DNA from: Thalassotalea sp. G2M2-11
GTDB lineage: Bacteria > Pseudomonadota > Gammaproteobacteria > Enterobacterales > Alteromonadaceae
Reading direction: 5' to 3'
Assembly: GCF_017168195.1 (NCBI RefSeq)
Contig: NZ_JADNYL010000001.1
Coordinates: 744,001-808,000 of the forward strand
DNA: 64,000 bases
Shown here: positions 17,464 through 26,622 of the stretch, one piece after another
Numbering within the stretch: the stretch's first letter is position 1
Layout of the letters: every line of letters begins with the position of its first letter
Position numbers and translations under genes: made by a program
Notes under the pieces: generated by a model
The model's input: only the letters and a program-made list of their open reading frames with translations
What the model was told of the DNA's origin: nothing
The model's database searches: none

Positions 17464-18145
17464 AATTTATTTATTACGCCATGGTCAGGTAGATGGTCCT
17501 GCTGCGTTATACGGTAATACTGATATCGGTGTAGCATCTTGGGTAAACGATGAAATAGTGTCTAGCATAACTAAGAGTTCATTGACTATAGATCATATTG
17601 TTACCTCGCCATTAAAGCGTTGTCATCAATTGGCAGAATTGTTAAGCCAACGTTTTAATTGTTCATTGAGCGTGGTTGATGCACTAAAAGAAATGTATTT
17701 TGGTTATTATGATGGCATTGCTTTTGATGATATTTATCAAGAAAATAACCAATGGTCGATATTAGAAAATTTCTGGCATAATCCAGTACAGCATCCATTA
17801 CCCAAGGCAGAATTGTTAACTGGCTTTTCATTTCGGGTACGCCAAGCGTGGCGTGAACTTGTTGAGCAACATAGGCAAGCACCAGCTAATACAAACTATT
17901 TACTTGTCTGTCATGGCGGCGTTATTCGCATGATATTAGCCCATTTACTCAATGTCGATTATCGAAATCCTGAATGGTATACCCAGCTATCTATCGCCAA
18001 TGGCAGTTTAACTACTGTCACCATTAACACTGAAACTTGTCTGGTAGAAGGGATTGCGAAACCGTTAACTGATAATGTAAATGCTATTAATGATGATTAT
18101 GTGACTGACCAATTAAGCATTCTATCGCAGGGACTAGTCAAATGA
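17456..18145 (+). CDS. cobC: Alpha-ribazole phosphatase (histidine phosphatase family)
   Basis: About 229 residues, starting [14 protein letters not shown] with the phosphoglycerate-mutase-type LRHG catalytic motif and the second conserved histidine in [11 protein letters not shown]. CobC removes the phosphate from alpha-ribazole phosphate or adenosylcobalamin phosphate. The ATG at 17456 has an AGGGG site 8 nt upstream; an in-frame ATG at 17450 is less well placed. It overlaps the cobU end by 8 bp. Specificity is assigned from the operon; the family itself is broad. Confidence 0.88.
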   Translation: MGKIYLLRHGQVDGPAALYGNTDIGVASWVNDEIVSSITKSSLTIDHIVTSPLKRCHQLAELLSQRFNCSLSVVDALKEMYFGYYDGIAFDDIYQENNQWSILENFWHNPVQHPLPKAELLTGFSFRVRQAWRELVEQHRQAPANTNYLLVCHGGVIRMILAHLLNVDYRNPEWYTQLSIANGSLTTVTINTETCLVEGIAKPLTDNVNAINDDYVTDQLSILSQGLVK

Positions 18146-19623
18146 GCCATGCAACGTTAATGGTACAAGGCACTACCAGCGATGCAGGCAAAAGTACCTT
18201 AGTGGCTGCTTTATGTCGTATTTATGCACGCCAAGGCATATCGGTTGCACCGTTTAAGCCGCAAAATATGGCGTTAAATAGTGCAGTAACCCCAGATGGT
18301 GGCGAGATAGGCCGAGCACAAGCCGTACAGGCACAGGCGGCAAATGTCGCGTTAGATGTTGATTTTAATCCTATCTTATTAAAACCCCAATCAGATCAAA
18401 ATGCCCAAGTGATCATTCATGGTAAGGTGCTCACTAGCATGAATGCACAACATTACCATGATTATAAAACCATAGCGGCAAATGCGGTGCTGAGTTCACA
18501 TCAAAGGTTAACTCAAGCTTATCAACGTATTATTGTTGAAGGGGCGGGCAGTCCAGCAGAGATTAACTTACGCGAAGGTGATATTGCCAATATGGGCTTT
18601 GCAGAGCGCGTTGATTGCCCAGTGATTTTAATTGCCGACATTGATAAAGGCGGCGTGTTTGCTCACCTTGTTGGCACTTTGGCCTTATTATCGCAATCAG
18701 AGCAAGACCGAGTTGTCGGTTTTGTCATAAATCGTTTTCGTGGCGATATTAATTTATTAACGTCAGGGTTGCAGTGGCTAGAACAACGAACCAAGAAACC
18801 TGTATTGGGAGTATTACCTTATATTCATGGTTTGCATATTGCTGCTGAGGATGCAATAGAGCAAACACAGGATGTTGAAAATGCACAATTAAAAGTCATT
18901 GTTCCGGTCACGCCACGCATGAGCAACCATAATGATTTTGACGCATTACGAGCGCATCCAGAAGTTGATTTACAGTTTGTATATCCTTCAGAAATTACCC
19001 GAACCAATTTACCTGCCGCAGATTTGATTATTTTAGCGGGTAGTAAAAATACACGTGCTGATATGGAGTTTATTAAAGCGCAAGGCTGGGAACAACAAAT
19101 TAATAAGCATCTGCGTTACGGCGGTAAACTTTTTGGTATTTGTGGCGGGTATCAAATGTTAGGAGAACTGATCAGCGATCCACTTGGTATTGAAGGGACA
19201 CAAGGGGATACTAAAGGCTTAGGCTTACTTGCATTTAGTACCGAACTATTGCCAGAGAAAACCTTGATTAATCGTGAGGCAGTACTGAAACTTGATGGTC
19301 AGTCTGTAGACGTTTCGGGCTATGAAATACACACAGGTCAAAGCAAGGCAGAGCGTGATTTAACCCCTGTTATTGATATTGACGGTGTTGCTCAAGGAGC
19401 AATTAGTGAAGATCAACAAGTGGCAGGATGCTATCTGCATGGCTTATTTGATAGTGATAAAGCGATTCAATTGTTATCCCATTGGTGCGGGACTCAACTA
19501 TCAGAGCAGCTAGATTTAACCGCACGACAAGAACAAGCGATTGATAAGCTAGCGGATGTTTGCGAGCAACATCTGGACTTATCGACATTAGAACAAGTAA
19601 TAACGCATTGGAGTAGAACATGA
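18142..19623 (+). CDS. cobQ: Adenosylcobyric acid synthase (glutamine-hydrolysing)
   Basis: A 493-residue enzyme that amidates cobyrinic acid a,c-diamide at four carboxylates. The N-terminal dethiobiotin-synthetase-like ATP domain has [11 protein letters not shown] at residues 9-19. The C-terminal class I glutamine amidotransferase domain has the nucleophile cysteine in [11 protein letters not shown] at about residue 334 and a late CYLHGLFD histidine motif. The start overlaps the cobC stop (ATGA). The odd point is that the pathway partner that consumes its product, CbiB/CobD, is not in this cluster. Confidence 0.94.
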   Translation: MSHATLMVQGTTSDAGKSTLVAALCRIYARQGISVAPFKPQNMALNSAVTPDGGEIGRAQAVQAQAANVALDVDFNPILLKPQSDQNAQVIIHGKVLTSMNAQHYHDYKTIAANAVLSSHQRLTQAYQRIIVEGAGSPAEINLREGDIANMGFAERVDCPVILIADIDKGGVFAHLVGTLALLSQSEQDRVVGFVINRFRGDINLLTSGLQWLEQRTKKPVLGVLPYIHGLHIAAEDAIEQTQDVENAQLKVIVPVTPRMSNHNDFDALRAHPEVDLQFVYPSEITRTNLPAADLIILAGSKNTRADMEFIKAQGWEQQINKHLRYGGKLFGICGGYQMLGELISDPLGIEGTQGDTKGLGLLAFSTELLPEKTLINREAVLKLDGQSVDVSGYEIHTGQSKAERDLTPVIDIDGVAQGAISEDQQVAGCYLHGLFDSDKAIQLLSHWCGTQLSEQLDLTARQEQAIDKLADVCEQHLDLSTLEQVITHWSRT

Positions 19624-20222
19624 ATGAGCAAGACAAACAGCAAAAACATCAACAACGTCAACAAAAATTAAAAGAAAAAGTGGATGAGCGTATTGCTGCA
19701 GCAACCGATGATAAAGGATTACTGTTAGTGATCACTGGTAATGGTAAAGGAAAGTCAACATCAGGTTTTGGGGTGGTCACACGTTCGGTGGGACACGGAT
19801 TAAAAGCTGCTGTTTGTCAATTTATCAAAGGCACTTGGGAATGTGGTGAACGTAATTTATTGGAAAAAGCAGGAGTGCCTTTTTACGTGATGAAAACTGG
19901 TTTTACCTGGGAAACTCAGAATAAAGAACAGGATATTGCTGCAGCAGAAGTGGTTTGGCAGCAAGCGAAAAAACTACTGAGTGATCCGAGTATTAACACT
20001 GTGTTATTGGATGAGCTCACCTATATGCTGAGCTATCGTTATCTTGATATTGATGAGGTGTTAACCACTATTGCTAATCGTCCACAGGGGCAACATGTTG
20101 TAGTTACAGGGCGAGCAGCGCACCGTCGTTTAATCGAGATGGCCGATACTGTCTCAGAAGTTCAATCGATTAAACATGCCTTTGATGCGGGCATCAAAGT
20201 TCAAAAAGGAATTGATTGGTAA
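19620..20222 (+). CDS. cobO: Cob(I)yrinic acid a,c-diamide adenosyltransferase
   Basis: A 200-residue CobA/CobO/BtuR-family ATP:corrinoid adenosyltransferase. The P-loop is TGNGKGKST near residues 39-47, with the family motifs [19 protein letters not shown] and [16 protein letters not shown]. It adenylates the cobalt of incoming corrinoids, a needed step when cobinamide or cobalamin is salvaged. ATGA overlap with the cobQ stop. The N-terminal 30 residues are Lys/Gln-rich, as usual for BtuR. The stop abuts the btuF start. Confidence 0.94.
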   Translation: MNEQDKQQKHQQRQQKLKEKVDERIAAATDDKGLLLVITGNGKGKSTSGFGVVTRSVGHGLKAAVCQFIKGTWECGERNLLEKAGVPFYVMKTGFTWETQNKEQDIAAAEVVWQQAKKLLSDPSINTVLLDELTYMLSYRYLDIDEVLTTIANRPQGQHVVVTGRAAHRRLIEMADTVSEVQSIKHAFDAGIKVQKGIDW

Positions 20223-21085
20223 TGTACGCTCATTGGAAGAAGTTATTATTTATTTGTTTGACTTGCTTGCTGCAAGTCCATCAGGTTTATGCCGAGCAGC
20301 CGTCAGAGCCAGCAAAGCGAATCATTGCCCTTGCCCCACATATTGTCGAATTGTTATTTGAGGTCGGGGCAGGTGAACAAATTGTCGGTACGACTCAACA
20401 TGCTGATTATCCGCGTGAAGCGCTTGATATTCCTCGTGTTGGTAATTATGCCCGCTTAAACATTGAACAAGTATTAGCCAGTGATCCTGACTTAATTATT
20501 GCATGGAAAAGTGGTAATCCCAGCGATGATATTGCCAGGCTGAAACAGCTAGGTTTAAACATAGTATATTCACAGCCTAATACCCTAGAAGAAGTGGCTT
20601 CTGAATTGAAATACTTTGCTCGGCTAACGGGACATAAGGAACAAGGCGAGCAAAAAGCAGCGCAATTCTTATCACGCTTACGTCAGTTACAAGCACAGTA
20701 TCAAGATAAGCAACCGATCAGCGGATTTTTAGAGTTGTGGTCAAGGCCACTAACCACAGTGGCAAAAGATTCTTGGATACAGCAACAGTTAGATGTTTGT
20801 CGGGTGAACAATCCTTTTGTCGATAGTGCCACTGACTATCCGCAAATTAATGTTGAACAAGTAGTACTTGCTGCACCTGAGGTGATCATTCAACCAAGCT
20901 CTCATGGCATGAAGGCACCGGAGACGATTGATTGGCAGCAATGGCCAATGATCCCTGCGGTAAAAAGCGGTGCGTTTATTCACCCTAATGCAGATAAGTT
21001 GCATCGTATGACATCACGGGCATTAGATGAATTAACCTTACTTTGTCAGCATATTGAGCACTATCGTACGAAAAAATTAAATTAA
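20222..21085 (+). CDS. btuF: Periplasmic vitamin B12-binding protein
   Basis: A precursor of about 287 residues with a signal peptide ([24 protein letters not shown], cleavage about residue 24). The mature part begins PAKRIIALAPHIVELLFEVGAG, typical of the type III helical-backbone binding proteins (BtuF/FhuD), and contains NIEQVLASDPDLIIAW. I chose the ATG at 20222, which overlaps the cobO stop, rather than the in-frame TTG at 20216. It delivers corrinoids to BtuCD. It is the last gene of the riboswitch-led operon, distant from btuCD but probably co-transcribed. Confidence 0.92.
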   Translation: MYAHWKKLLFICLTCLLQVHQVYAEQPSEPAKRIIALAPHIVELLFEVGAGEQIVGTTQHADYPREALDIPRVGNYARLNIEQVLASDPDLIIAWKSGNPSDDIARLKQLGLNIVYSQPNTLEEVASELKYFARLTGHKEQGEQKAAQFLSRLRQLQAQYQDKQPISGFLELWSRPLTTVAKDSWIQQQLDVCRVNNPFVDSATDYPQINVEQVVLAAPEVIIQPSSHGMKAPETIDWQQWPMIPAVKSGAFIHPNADKLHRMTSRALDELTLLCQHIEHYRTKKLN

Positions 21086-21130
21086 GCAAACGTTTATTAA
21101 CTTGTTGGTCGTCAATACCAGCGTTTATTT

Positions 21131-21252
21131 GGAATTAGGTGTTTAGCAATAAACTAAACAATTTGGGAAACAAGTGAGATTCTTGTACTGCCCCCGCAAC
21201 GGTAAATTAGCCTAGCTGATAGTGCTGATGAGTCCGGAGACCGACCTAATTT
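21131..21252 (+). ncRNA. Cobalamin riboswitch upstream of btuB
   Basis: A closing stem of AATTAGGT (21133-21140) and ACCTAATT (21244-21251) encloses the B12-box elements: TTTGGGAA near 21162, CCCCCGCAACGGT near 21191 and AGTCCGGAGACCGACC near 21231. Downstream, GATGC-gggtg-GCATC (about 21271-21285) forms a hairpin just before the ribosome site GCGAGGAG. Ligand-dependent masking of that site is likely. This is shorter than the first riboswitch, lacking some peripheral stems. Confidence 0.93.
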
Positions 21253-21300
21253 ATTTTATTTTGTTTATCTGATGCGGGTGGCATCGGTAGCGAGGAGATT

Positions 21301-23226
21301 ATGAAAAAAGCACTTTTAACGTCGGCCATTTTGTCGGCACTTACCCTTCCTACAACTTTTGTTTTTGCTAACAGCGCAAATGTACATCACGATGAAACGC
21401 TCGTTGATGAACATATCTTGGTTACGGCAAATCGCACTCAACAAGATAGTTATTTAGCTTTATCATCGAATAACATCATTACCCAAGAAGATATTGAACA
21501 ACTTCAGGTAACTAGTGTGGGTGATATTTTATCAACACTAGCGGGGATTCATGTAACTAACCAAGGGGGCGCAGGGCAAAAAAGTTCAGTGTTCACTCGA
21601 GGTACTAATAGCAATCATACTTTAGTTTTGGTTGATGGCATTCGTGTCGGCTCAGCGACATTAGGCGCGGTGAGTTTATCGTCAATGTCAGCCGAGCAAA
21701 TTGAACGTATCGAAGTGATCAAGGGGCCTCGTGCCGCGTTATGGGGTTCAGATGCGATTGGTGGAGTGATTCAGATTTTTACTAAGCGCTACGCGAATAA
21801 TGAAGGGGCGGTGAGTTTAGGTATCGGCAGCCATAGTTTATATAGCGGTGCTTTTTCATATGGTTTTGGTAATGAACAACACCAATATACCCTAAATGTT
21901 TCCAGTGAAAAATCTGATGGTTTTAATGCCTACCTTTCAGATCCGAATAACCCCTATGATATCAATGAACCTGATGATGACGGTTACCAACGACAAGCGG
22001 TTTCATTGATAGGATTAAGCCAGTTCACCAAACAATTTGCCTTAAATGTGGCGGGTAAATTTGAGCAAAGTGACAGTGATTATGATGCATCATACCCGGA
22101 TGCTCCTTGTTGGGATGACGCTAGTAAAGTCTGTCCTAATTATTATGCAAATCAGCAACAATCAGATAACTATCATATTAAGGTGGCAGGACAATATCAT
22201 TCGGAAAATGCTTGGTTAGAGCTTGCGGTGGCAAAAAGTGAGGATCAAGCAGCGACTTATGGTAATGGTATTAAAAAAGGTAATGCAGATACTATCGAAA
22301 CAGAGCGTGAACAAGTTTCATTGGTTGGCCATTATCAACTGAATGCACAAACAGGTGTAACGTTAGGAAGTGATTGGTATCAGGAAAAAGTCAGTACAGA
22401 TACTGATAAAGTTTCTTGGTTACCAGGGTTTCAAGCGTGGGATGTTGATCAACGTACGGTGAAAGCGGTATTTATTCAAGCACGTCATCAAGTTGAGCAA
22501 TTCTTGTTAGAAGCAGCGACACGTTATGATGACATTGAAAATCTTGATAGTGAAGTGACCTATAATGCCTCACTTGGTTACCAGCTCTCCGATGACTGGT
22601 TGATTAGTCTTAACTGCGGTAGTGCGTTCAAAGCGCCAACCTTTAATGATTTGTATTGGCCGGGTTCAGGTAACCCTGAGTTAGCACCAGAAAATTCAAC
22701 AACTCATGAATTGTTAGTACGACACAAAAAACAGAACTCGTTAGTTGAGCTAAGTGTCTATGATACGGAAGTTGACAACCTGATTGCTTGGAGCCCAAAT
22801 GAATTTGGCCAGTGGCAACCTGATAATATCAATCAAGCGACGATTCAAGGAGCAGATTTAAATATTTCTGCGACCATTGCTGAATTTGATCACCAATTAG
22901 CGCTTGCTTATGTTGATGCTGAGGATAAAGCTACAGGTAAAGCACTGTTAAGACGTCCTAAAACATTAGCTAATTACAGTGTTTATTATAATTGGCAAGA
23001 CTGGCAGTTTGGTACACAAGTGAGTTATTACGGTTCAAGTAAAGACAGTGGCGATACAAAACTTGATAGTTACTGGTTGGTAGATTTAACGGCTAGTTAT
23101 CAGGTAAATCAGCAGCTTAAAGTAGCAGCCAAAGTGGTGAATGCCTTTGATGAAGACTATCAATCTGCATTAAATTATCAGACAGATGATACTAGCTACC
23201 GAGTGAAAGTAACTTATACCTTTTAA
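21301..23226 (+). CDS. btuB: Outer-membrane cobalamin receptor (TonB-dependent)
   Basis: A 641-residue precursor. A signal peptide (about residues 1-23) is followed by a TonB box region (DEHILVTANRT), a plug with the BtuB-like motifs IITQEDIEQLQVTSVGDIL, VLVDGIRVG and IEVIKGPRAALWGSDAIGG, and a 22-strand barrel ending in YRVKVTYTF. It imports cobalamin or cobinamide across the outer membrane for BtuFCD. It has its own cobalamin riboswitch 50 bp upstream and a strong AGGAG site, so it is controlled in parallel with the btu/cob operon. It is a different class from the two receptors at 3.4-12.8 kb. Confidence 0.95.
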   Translation: MKKALLTSAILSALTLPTTFVFANSANVHHDETLVDEHILVTANRTQQDSYLALSSNNIITQEDIEQLQVTSVGDILSTLAGIHVTNQGGAGQKSSVFTRGTNSNHTLVLVDGIRVGSATLGAVSLSSMSAEQIERIEVIKGPRAALWGSDAIGGVIQIFTKRYANNEGAVSLGIGSHSLYSGAFSYGFGNEQHQYTLNVSSEKSDGFNAYLSDPNNPYDINEPDDDGYQRQAVSLIGLSQFTKQFALNVAGKFEQSDSDYDASYPDAPCWDDASKVCPNYYANQQQSDNYHIKVAGQYHSENAWLELAVAKSEDQAATYGNGIKKGNADTIETEREQVSLVGHYQLNAQTGVTLGSDWYQEKVSTDTDKVSWLPGFQAWDVDQRTVKAVFIQARHQVEQFLLEAATRYDDIENLDSEVTYNASLGYQLSDDWLISLNCGSAFKAPTFNDLYWPGSGNPELAPENSTTHELLVRHKKQNSLVELSVYDTEVDNLIAWSPNEFGQWQPDNINQATIQGADLNISATIAEFDHQLALAYVDAEDKATGKALLRRPKTLANYSVYYNWQDWQFGTQVSYYGSSKDSGDTKLDSYWLVDLTASYQVNQQLKVAAKVVNAFDEDYQSALNYQTDDTSYRVKVTYTF

Positions 23227-23254
23227 GTGTTATTAAGGCATACAGCTAAGGTTG

Positions 23255-23283
23255 AAAAGGAGTCGTGATGGCTCCTTTTTTTA
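23255..23283 (+). terminator. Intrinsic terminator after btuB
   Basis: AAAAGGAG and CTCCTTTT pair around a loop containing TCGTGATGG, followed by a T run (23276-23282). Confidence 0.85.
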
Positions 23284-23552
23284 TTTGTTGAAAGTAAATC
23301 AAGATAACAGTGGTCTGTTATAGAGCATATGTCTTGAGCAAGCTAGTTATGCTCACCTATTCGGTAATAATCCCTCTTATGAGGTTGAAAAGTTTATTGA
23401 CTCGGAGTGAAAATGGTTACGGTCAAAAAGCTTGGTCAGTAATGTGTGTTTGGTTTTGAGAGGCGGGAATAGAAAAAACGATTGAAAATTAAGTGATTGT
23501 TAATTGCTTAATCCTTATACATTGTTGATAATAAAAAAGTGATAAAACTAAA
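23284..23552. other. Intergenic region upstream of the ovothiol operon
   Basis: The gap between btuB and the next gene is 326 bp, of which the first part is the terminator. No further coding frame. It is AT-rich towards the right and must hold the promoter of the four-gene operon, but I cannot assign one with confidence. Confidence 0.5.
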
Positions 23553-25475
23553 ATGCAAGGAAGTAACCAATTGCAGCGAATGAAAGTCATCTATATTTTT
23601 CTGATATTGTTCATCACAAATACGGTTCTTACTACCGCTTTTGCTGCATCATCGTCGATCGAAAAAATTTCCCTATCAGACATAGCATTACTCTCTGTGG
23701 ATAAGCAAATATTTAAAAACCCTTGGCTGGCTTATCAGCAAATTTTATCTTTTCAAACAGACAATAAATCTCTTACCAAGACCCAACAGCAATGGTTGCA
23801 AATACGCAAAGCCCAGTGTGAAAATTTATTGTACTTTTATCCTAAGTTTGAACAATCAATTAATCAATTATCTGAGATGGTGACGGCTGGATCGCCAGCT
23901 CGAGTGTTAGCCCATTTGAATTATTTTAAAGGGTTGTTAATGAGACGTTCTGGGGATTATAAAGGCTCTCGGAGTTACTTCACTCAAGCGATGGAAGGTT
24001 CGAAAGAACAAGAAGATTACTATGTTTATGTTAAGTCGAAACTTGAGTTAGCTTATACCCATAGTTTAGCGGAGTTGTTTGATACCTCCCTTTCGGATAT
24101 GCAGGCTATTTACATCGAAGCTTTTGCCTTAAAAGACAATTTTTTGATCGGCATGATAGATGAAACTTATGCTGCGATTTATGGTTATATGCGTCAATAT
24201 AAAAAATCAATTGAGTATTATGAAAAAGCGTTAGAAATATACCAGCAGCTTGGTTATAAAGCGCATATTGCCGAGGCTGTTTATGGCATCGCTTCGACCT
24301 ATCGGTATTGGAAAAAACATGACTTAGCGGTCAAAAACTTCAAGCTATATCAGGAAATTTTATCTTATACGCCGAATAATGAGATCTCTTATTTTGCCTC
24401 TTATGGTTTAGGCATGACTTTGGCTGAACAAGGCAAGTGTCAGCTGGCTTTAGTTGAAATTGAACGGGCATTTTCGTTACATGGTGTTGATGATTTCGAT
24501 GCGGAGTTATATAAACGTAAAGCAAGCTGTTTGATTAAGTTAAAGCAGTATCAAGCAGCAGAACAAGCACTTGAGCAAGCAACAAAAATTTTTGATCAAA
24601 TACCAGAGTTACACAATACCGCATGGCAAATTGAAGTGAATAAAGTCGCTAGTGAGCTGGCTTATGCGCGACAAGAATATCAAAAAGCTTATCAATTATC
24701 AGCAAAGTATTATCAACGGTATACCGAAATATTGATTGAAAGTTCGACAGAACGTGTTGCAACTATTCGAGCATCTATGGAAATTGAACGCCAAGACATA
24801 GAAACCGCGCTTGCTAAACAGCGGCTAAAAGCTGAAAAACTAGCCCTTCAAACGAAAGAGCAACAGGCATTACAGCAACGTTATTTCATTATCTTTTTGT
24901 TAGTGCTATTGGGGATTTTCTTCGCTGTTATGGTTTATCAACATCGAACAAATCGTAAAATTTTTGAATTATCCATTGTCGATTCACTGTCGGGCTTATA
25001 TAACCGTCGCTATACCTTTAAATATTTAGATAAGCAAATTCAGGGAACCTCTGTTGAGCAAGGTGAGTTATGTATCGTGGTTTTTGATATTGATGATTTT
25101 AAGCAAGTCAATGACAATTACGGCCATCCTGTTGGTGATATGGTGATAGAACAAGTCGCAAAAGTAGCTCAAGAAACCTTACGTACAGAAGATACTATTG
25201 GTCGCATTGGTGGTGAAGAATTTTTATGTATTTTACCTCGTACTGATGTCGCAAAAGGAGAAACGATAGCGCAACGGTTACGTCAGCGATTGTCTAGCTA
25301 TCAATTTGAAGCTGAGTCAGGAGCACAAATTCACGTTTCAGCTAGTTTTGGCTTAGCTAAATATTCATCAGCTCATCAAGATGCTAAAGCATTCTATGCA
25401 GCAGCAGATAAGGCTTTGTATGTGGCAAAAGAGCAAGGTAAAAACTGCGTAGTTATTGCTGATGAGTCGCTCTAA
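23553..25475 (+). CDS. TPR-containing diguanylate cyclase (GGDEF)
   Basis: A 640-residue protein. A signal-like hydrophobic segment (about residues 11-32) exports a TPR-type alpha-helical region (about 60-400; repeats such as AVYGIASTYRYWKKHDLAVKNF). A coiled coil leads into a membrane helix at about 447-465 (YFIIFLLVLLGIFFAVMVY) and a GGDEF domain with the active signature RIGGEEF near residue 552. An RxxD inhibitory site (RTED) lies five residues before it, so product feedback is expected. It makes cyclic di-GMP. Start codon uncertain: ATG at 23553 or 23580, or a TTG at 23571, which is best spaced from AAGGAAG. It ends 16 nt before the ligase-like gene. Confidence 0.9.
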   Translation: MQGSNQLQRMKVIYIFLILFITNTVLTTAFAASSSIEKISLSDIALLSVDKQIFKNPWLAYQQILSFQTDNKSLTKTQQQWLQIRKAQCENLLYFYPKFEQSINQLSEMVTAGSPARVLAHLNYFKGLLMRRSGDYKGSRSYFTQAMEGSKEQEDYYVYVKSKLELAYTHSLAELFDTSLSDMQAIYIEAFALKDNFLIGMIDETYAAIYGYMRQYKKSIEYYEKALEIYQQLGYKAHIAEAVYGIASTYRYWKKHDLAVKNFKLYQEILSYTPNNEISYFASYGLGMTLAEQGKCQLALVEIERAFSLHGVDDFDAELYKRKASCLIKLKQYQAAEQALEQATKIFDQIPELHNTAWQIEVNKVASELAYARQEYQKAYQLSAKYYQRYTEILIESSTERVATIRASMEIERQDIETALAKQRLKAEKLALQTKEQQALQQRYFIIFLLVLLGIFFAVMVYQHRTNRKIFELSIVDSLSGLYNRRYTFKYLDKQIQGTSVEQGELCIVVFDIDDFKQVNDNYGHPVGDMVIEQVAKVAQETLRTEDTIGRIGGEEFLCILPRTDVAKGETIAQRLRQRLSSYQFEAESGAQIHVSASFGLAKYSSAHQDAKAFYAAADKALYVAKEQGKNCVVIADESL

Positions 25476-25491
25476 TTTATTTGGCTAGTTT

Positions 25492-26616
25492 ATGGAACAA
25501 CCGCTTAATTATCTAGCGAAAACCGTGATTGAAAAACTCCAAGATCATATCAAGGCGCTAGGGTTTACCCCGGTAATACATTTTGAATTAGAAGGGTGCT
25601 ATCAAAGTAACTCGCCCCTTAAAAGTGTTGATTTCACCCTGATTAATCAGCGCTTAGAACAACTTAAGATTGCTGGAAAAGTGATCCCTGAATATTGGCA
25701 CCAACAATGGGAGTATGTCTCATTGTTTCATGGGCAATCCCCGCTTGAAGAAGCAGAATATCTCAACAAAGTCATACAATTATTGCCCACCTTATTTGCC
25801 GAGCAAGGCATTGAGCAGACATTTATTCGTCCAGTCGTTTGGGCGGGAGATAAGGGTAAGCTTGCTCAAGGTTGTCAAAATATTTTCAGTGGTGATGAGC
25901 GAGCGGTTCATATACCTAATGCGATTCAAATGAATGTCAGCGTAAATGATGGTCAAGGTGACAACATTATGACTGAACACTTTTTTGGCGAATACCTTCA
26001 GTACTGTTTTTTACAAACCAGCTTGCCGTGCAGTTTGTTGTATTTGCCTGAACAAGAAGCTTTTGATCGTTTTGACTTAAAAACAAAGTTTGGTTTAGCC
26101 GAAGAATTATGCTCTCCTAATGATATCTCGGGCGGGCATCAAGGAAGTATTGCCTTGTACAAGCAATTGGGTAAACATAATCAGGCAATGGGAGTGAAGC
26201 CTTTGCTATACGATCATCACCATAATGTAATTGCCAGTGAATGTTGTTGGCGCGAAACGGCAAGAGTGGAGCATCGACTTGGCGCAGCCAGTGTACTTTA
26301 CAATGCTTATGTCAATGTGGTGTTTGCTTTACTTAATATTATCGACGCGCTCGAAGTATACCTTGAGGGTGCTTGTCGAGAACAAACACCAGATAATGTG
26401 GCGGCAAAACCTTTACCCCATACTTTGTATTCTTGTGATGAAGCTTATGGTGCTATTGCGTTATTTGAACAGGAGCAGTGGTTTGCTCGGCGTATTGATC
26501 AATTAACGGCCACGGGCGCGTCAAGTAAAACACTAGATCAAGGGTCGCAATCATTAGGACGTAGATTAAAAGCAGCCATTTTAAGTCCTTATCAACCAGC
26601 TAACATAATCACGTAA
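25492..26616 (+). CDS. Glutamine synthetase / glutamate-cysteine ligase-like protein of unknown substrate
   Basis: A 374-residue soluble protein without signal peptide. I do not recognise a named family with certainty. Several segments resemble the glutamine synthetase/gamma-glutamyl ligase fold: an early acidic strand (HFELEGCY), a central Asn-containing strand (HIPNAIQMNVSV) where the metal/substrate loop sits in that fold, and a C-terminal RVEHRLGAASVLYNAYVNVV that resembles the R-x-E-x-R...N-x-Y arrangement of glutamine synthetases. It is shorter than typical GlnA (about 450-470). It lies 16 nt after the cyclase and 6 nt before ovoA, so it is surely co-transcribed with the ovothiol genes. 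A gamma-glutamyl- or amide-forming role is inference only. Confidence 0.5.
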   Translation: MEQPLNYLAKTVIEKLQDHIKALGFTPVIHFELEGCYQSNSPLKSVDFTLINQRLEQLKIAGKVIPEYWHQQWEYVSLFHGQSPLEEAEYLNKVIQLLPTLFAEQGIEQTFIRPVVWAGDKGKLAQGCQNIFSGDERAVHIPNAIQMNVSVNDGQGDNIMTEHFFGEYLQYCFLQTSLPCSLLYLPEQEAFDRFDLKTKFGLAEELCSPNDISGGHQGSIALYKQLGKHNQAMGVKPLLYDHHHNVIASECCWRETARVEHRLGAASVLYNAYVNVVFALLNIIDALEVYLEGACREQTPDNVAAKPLPHTLYSCDEAYGAIALFEQEQWFARRIDQLTATGASSKTLDQGSQSLGRRLKAAILSPYQPANIIT

Positions 26617-26622
26617 TTAACT

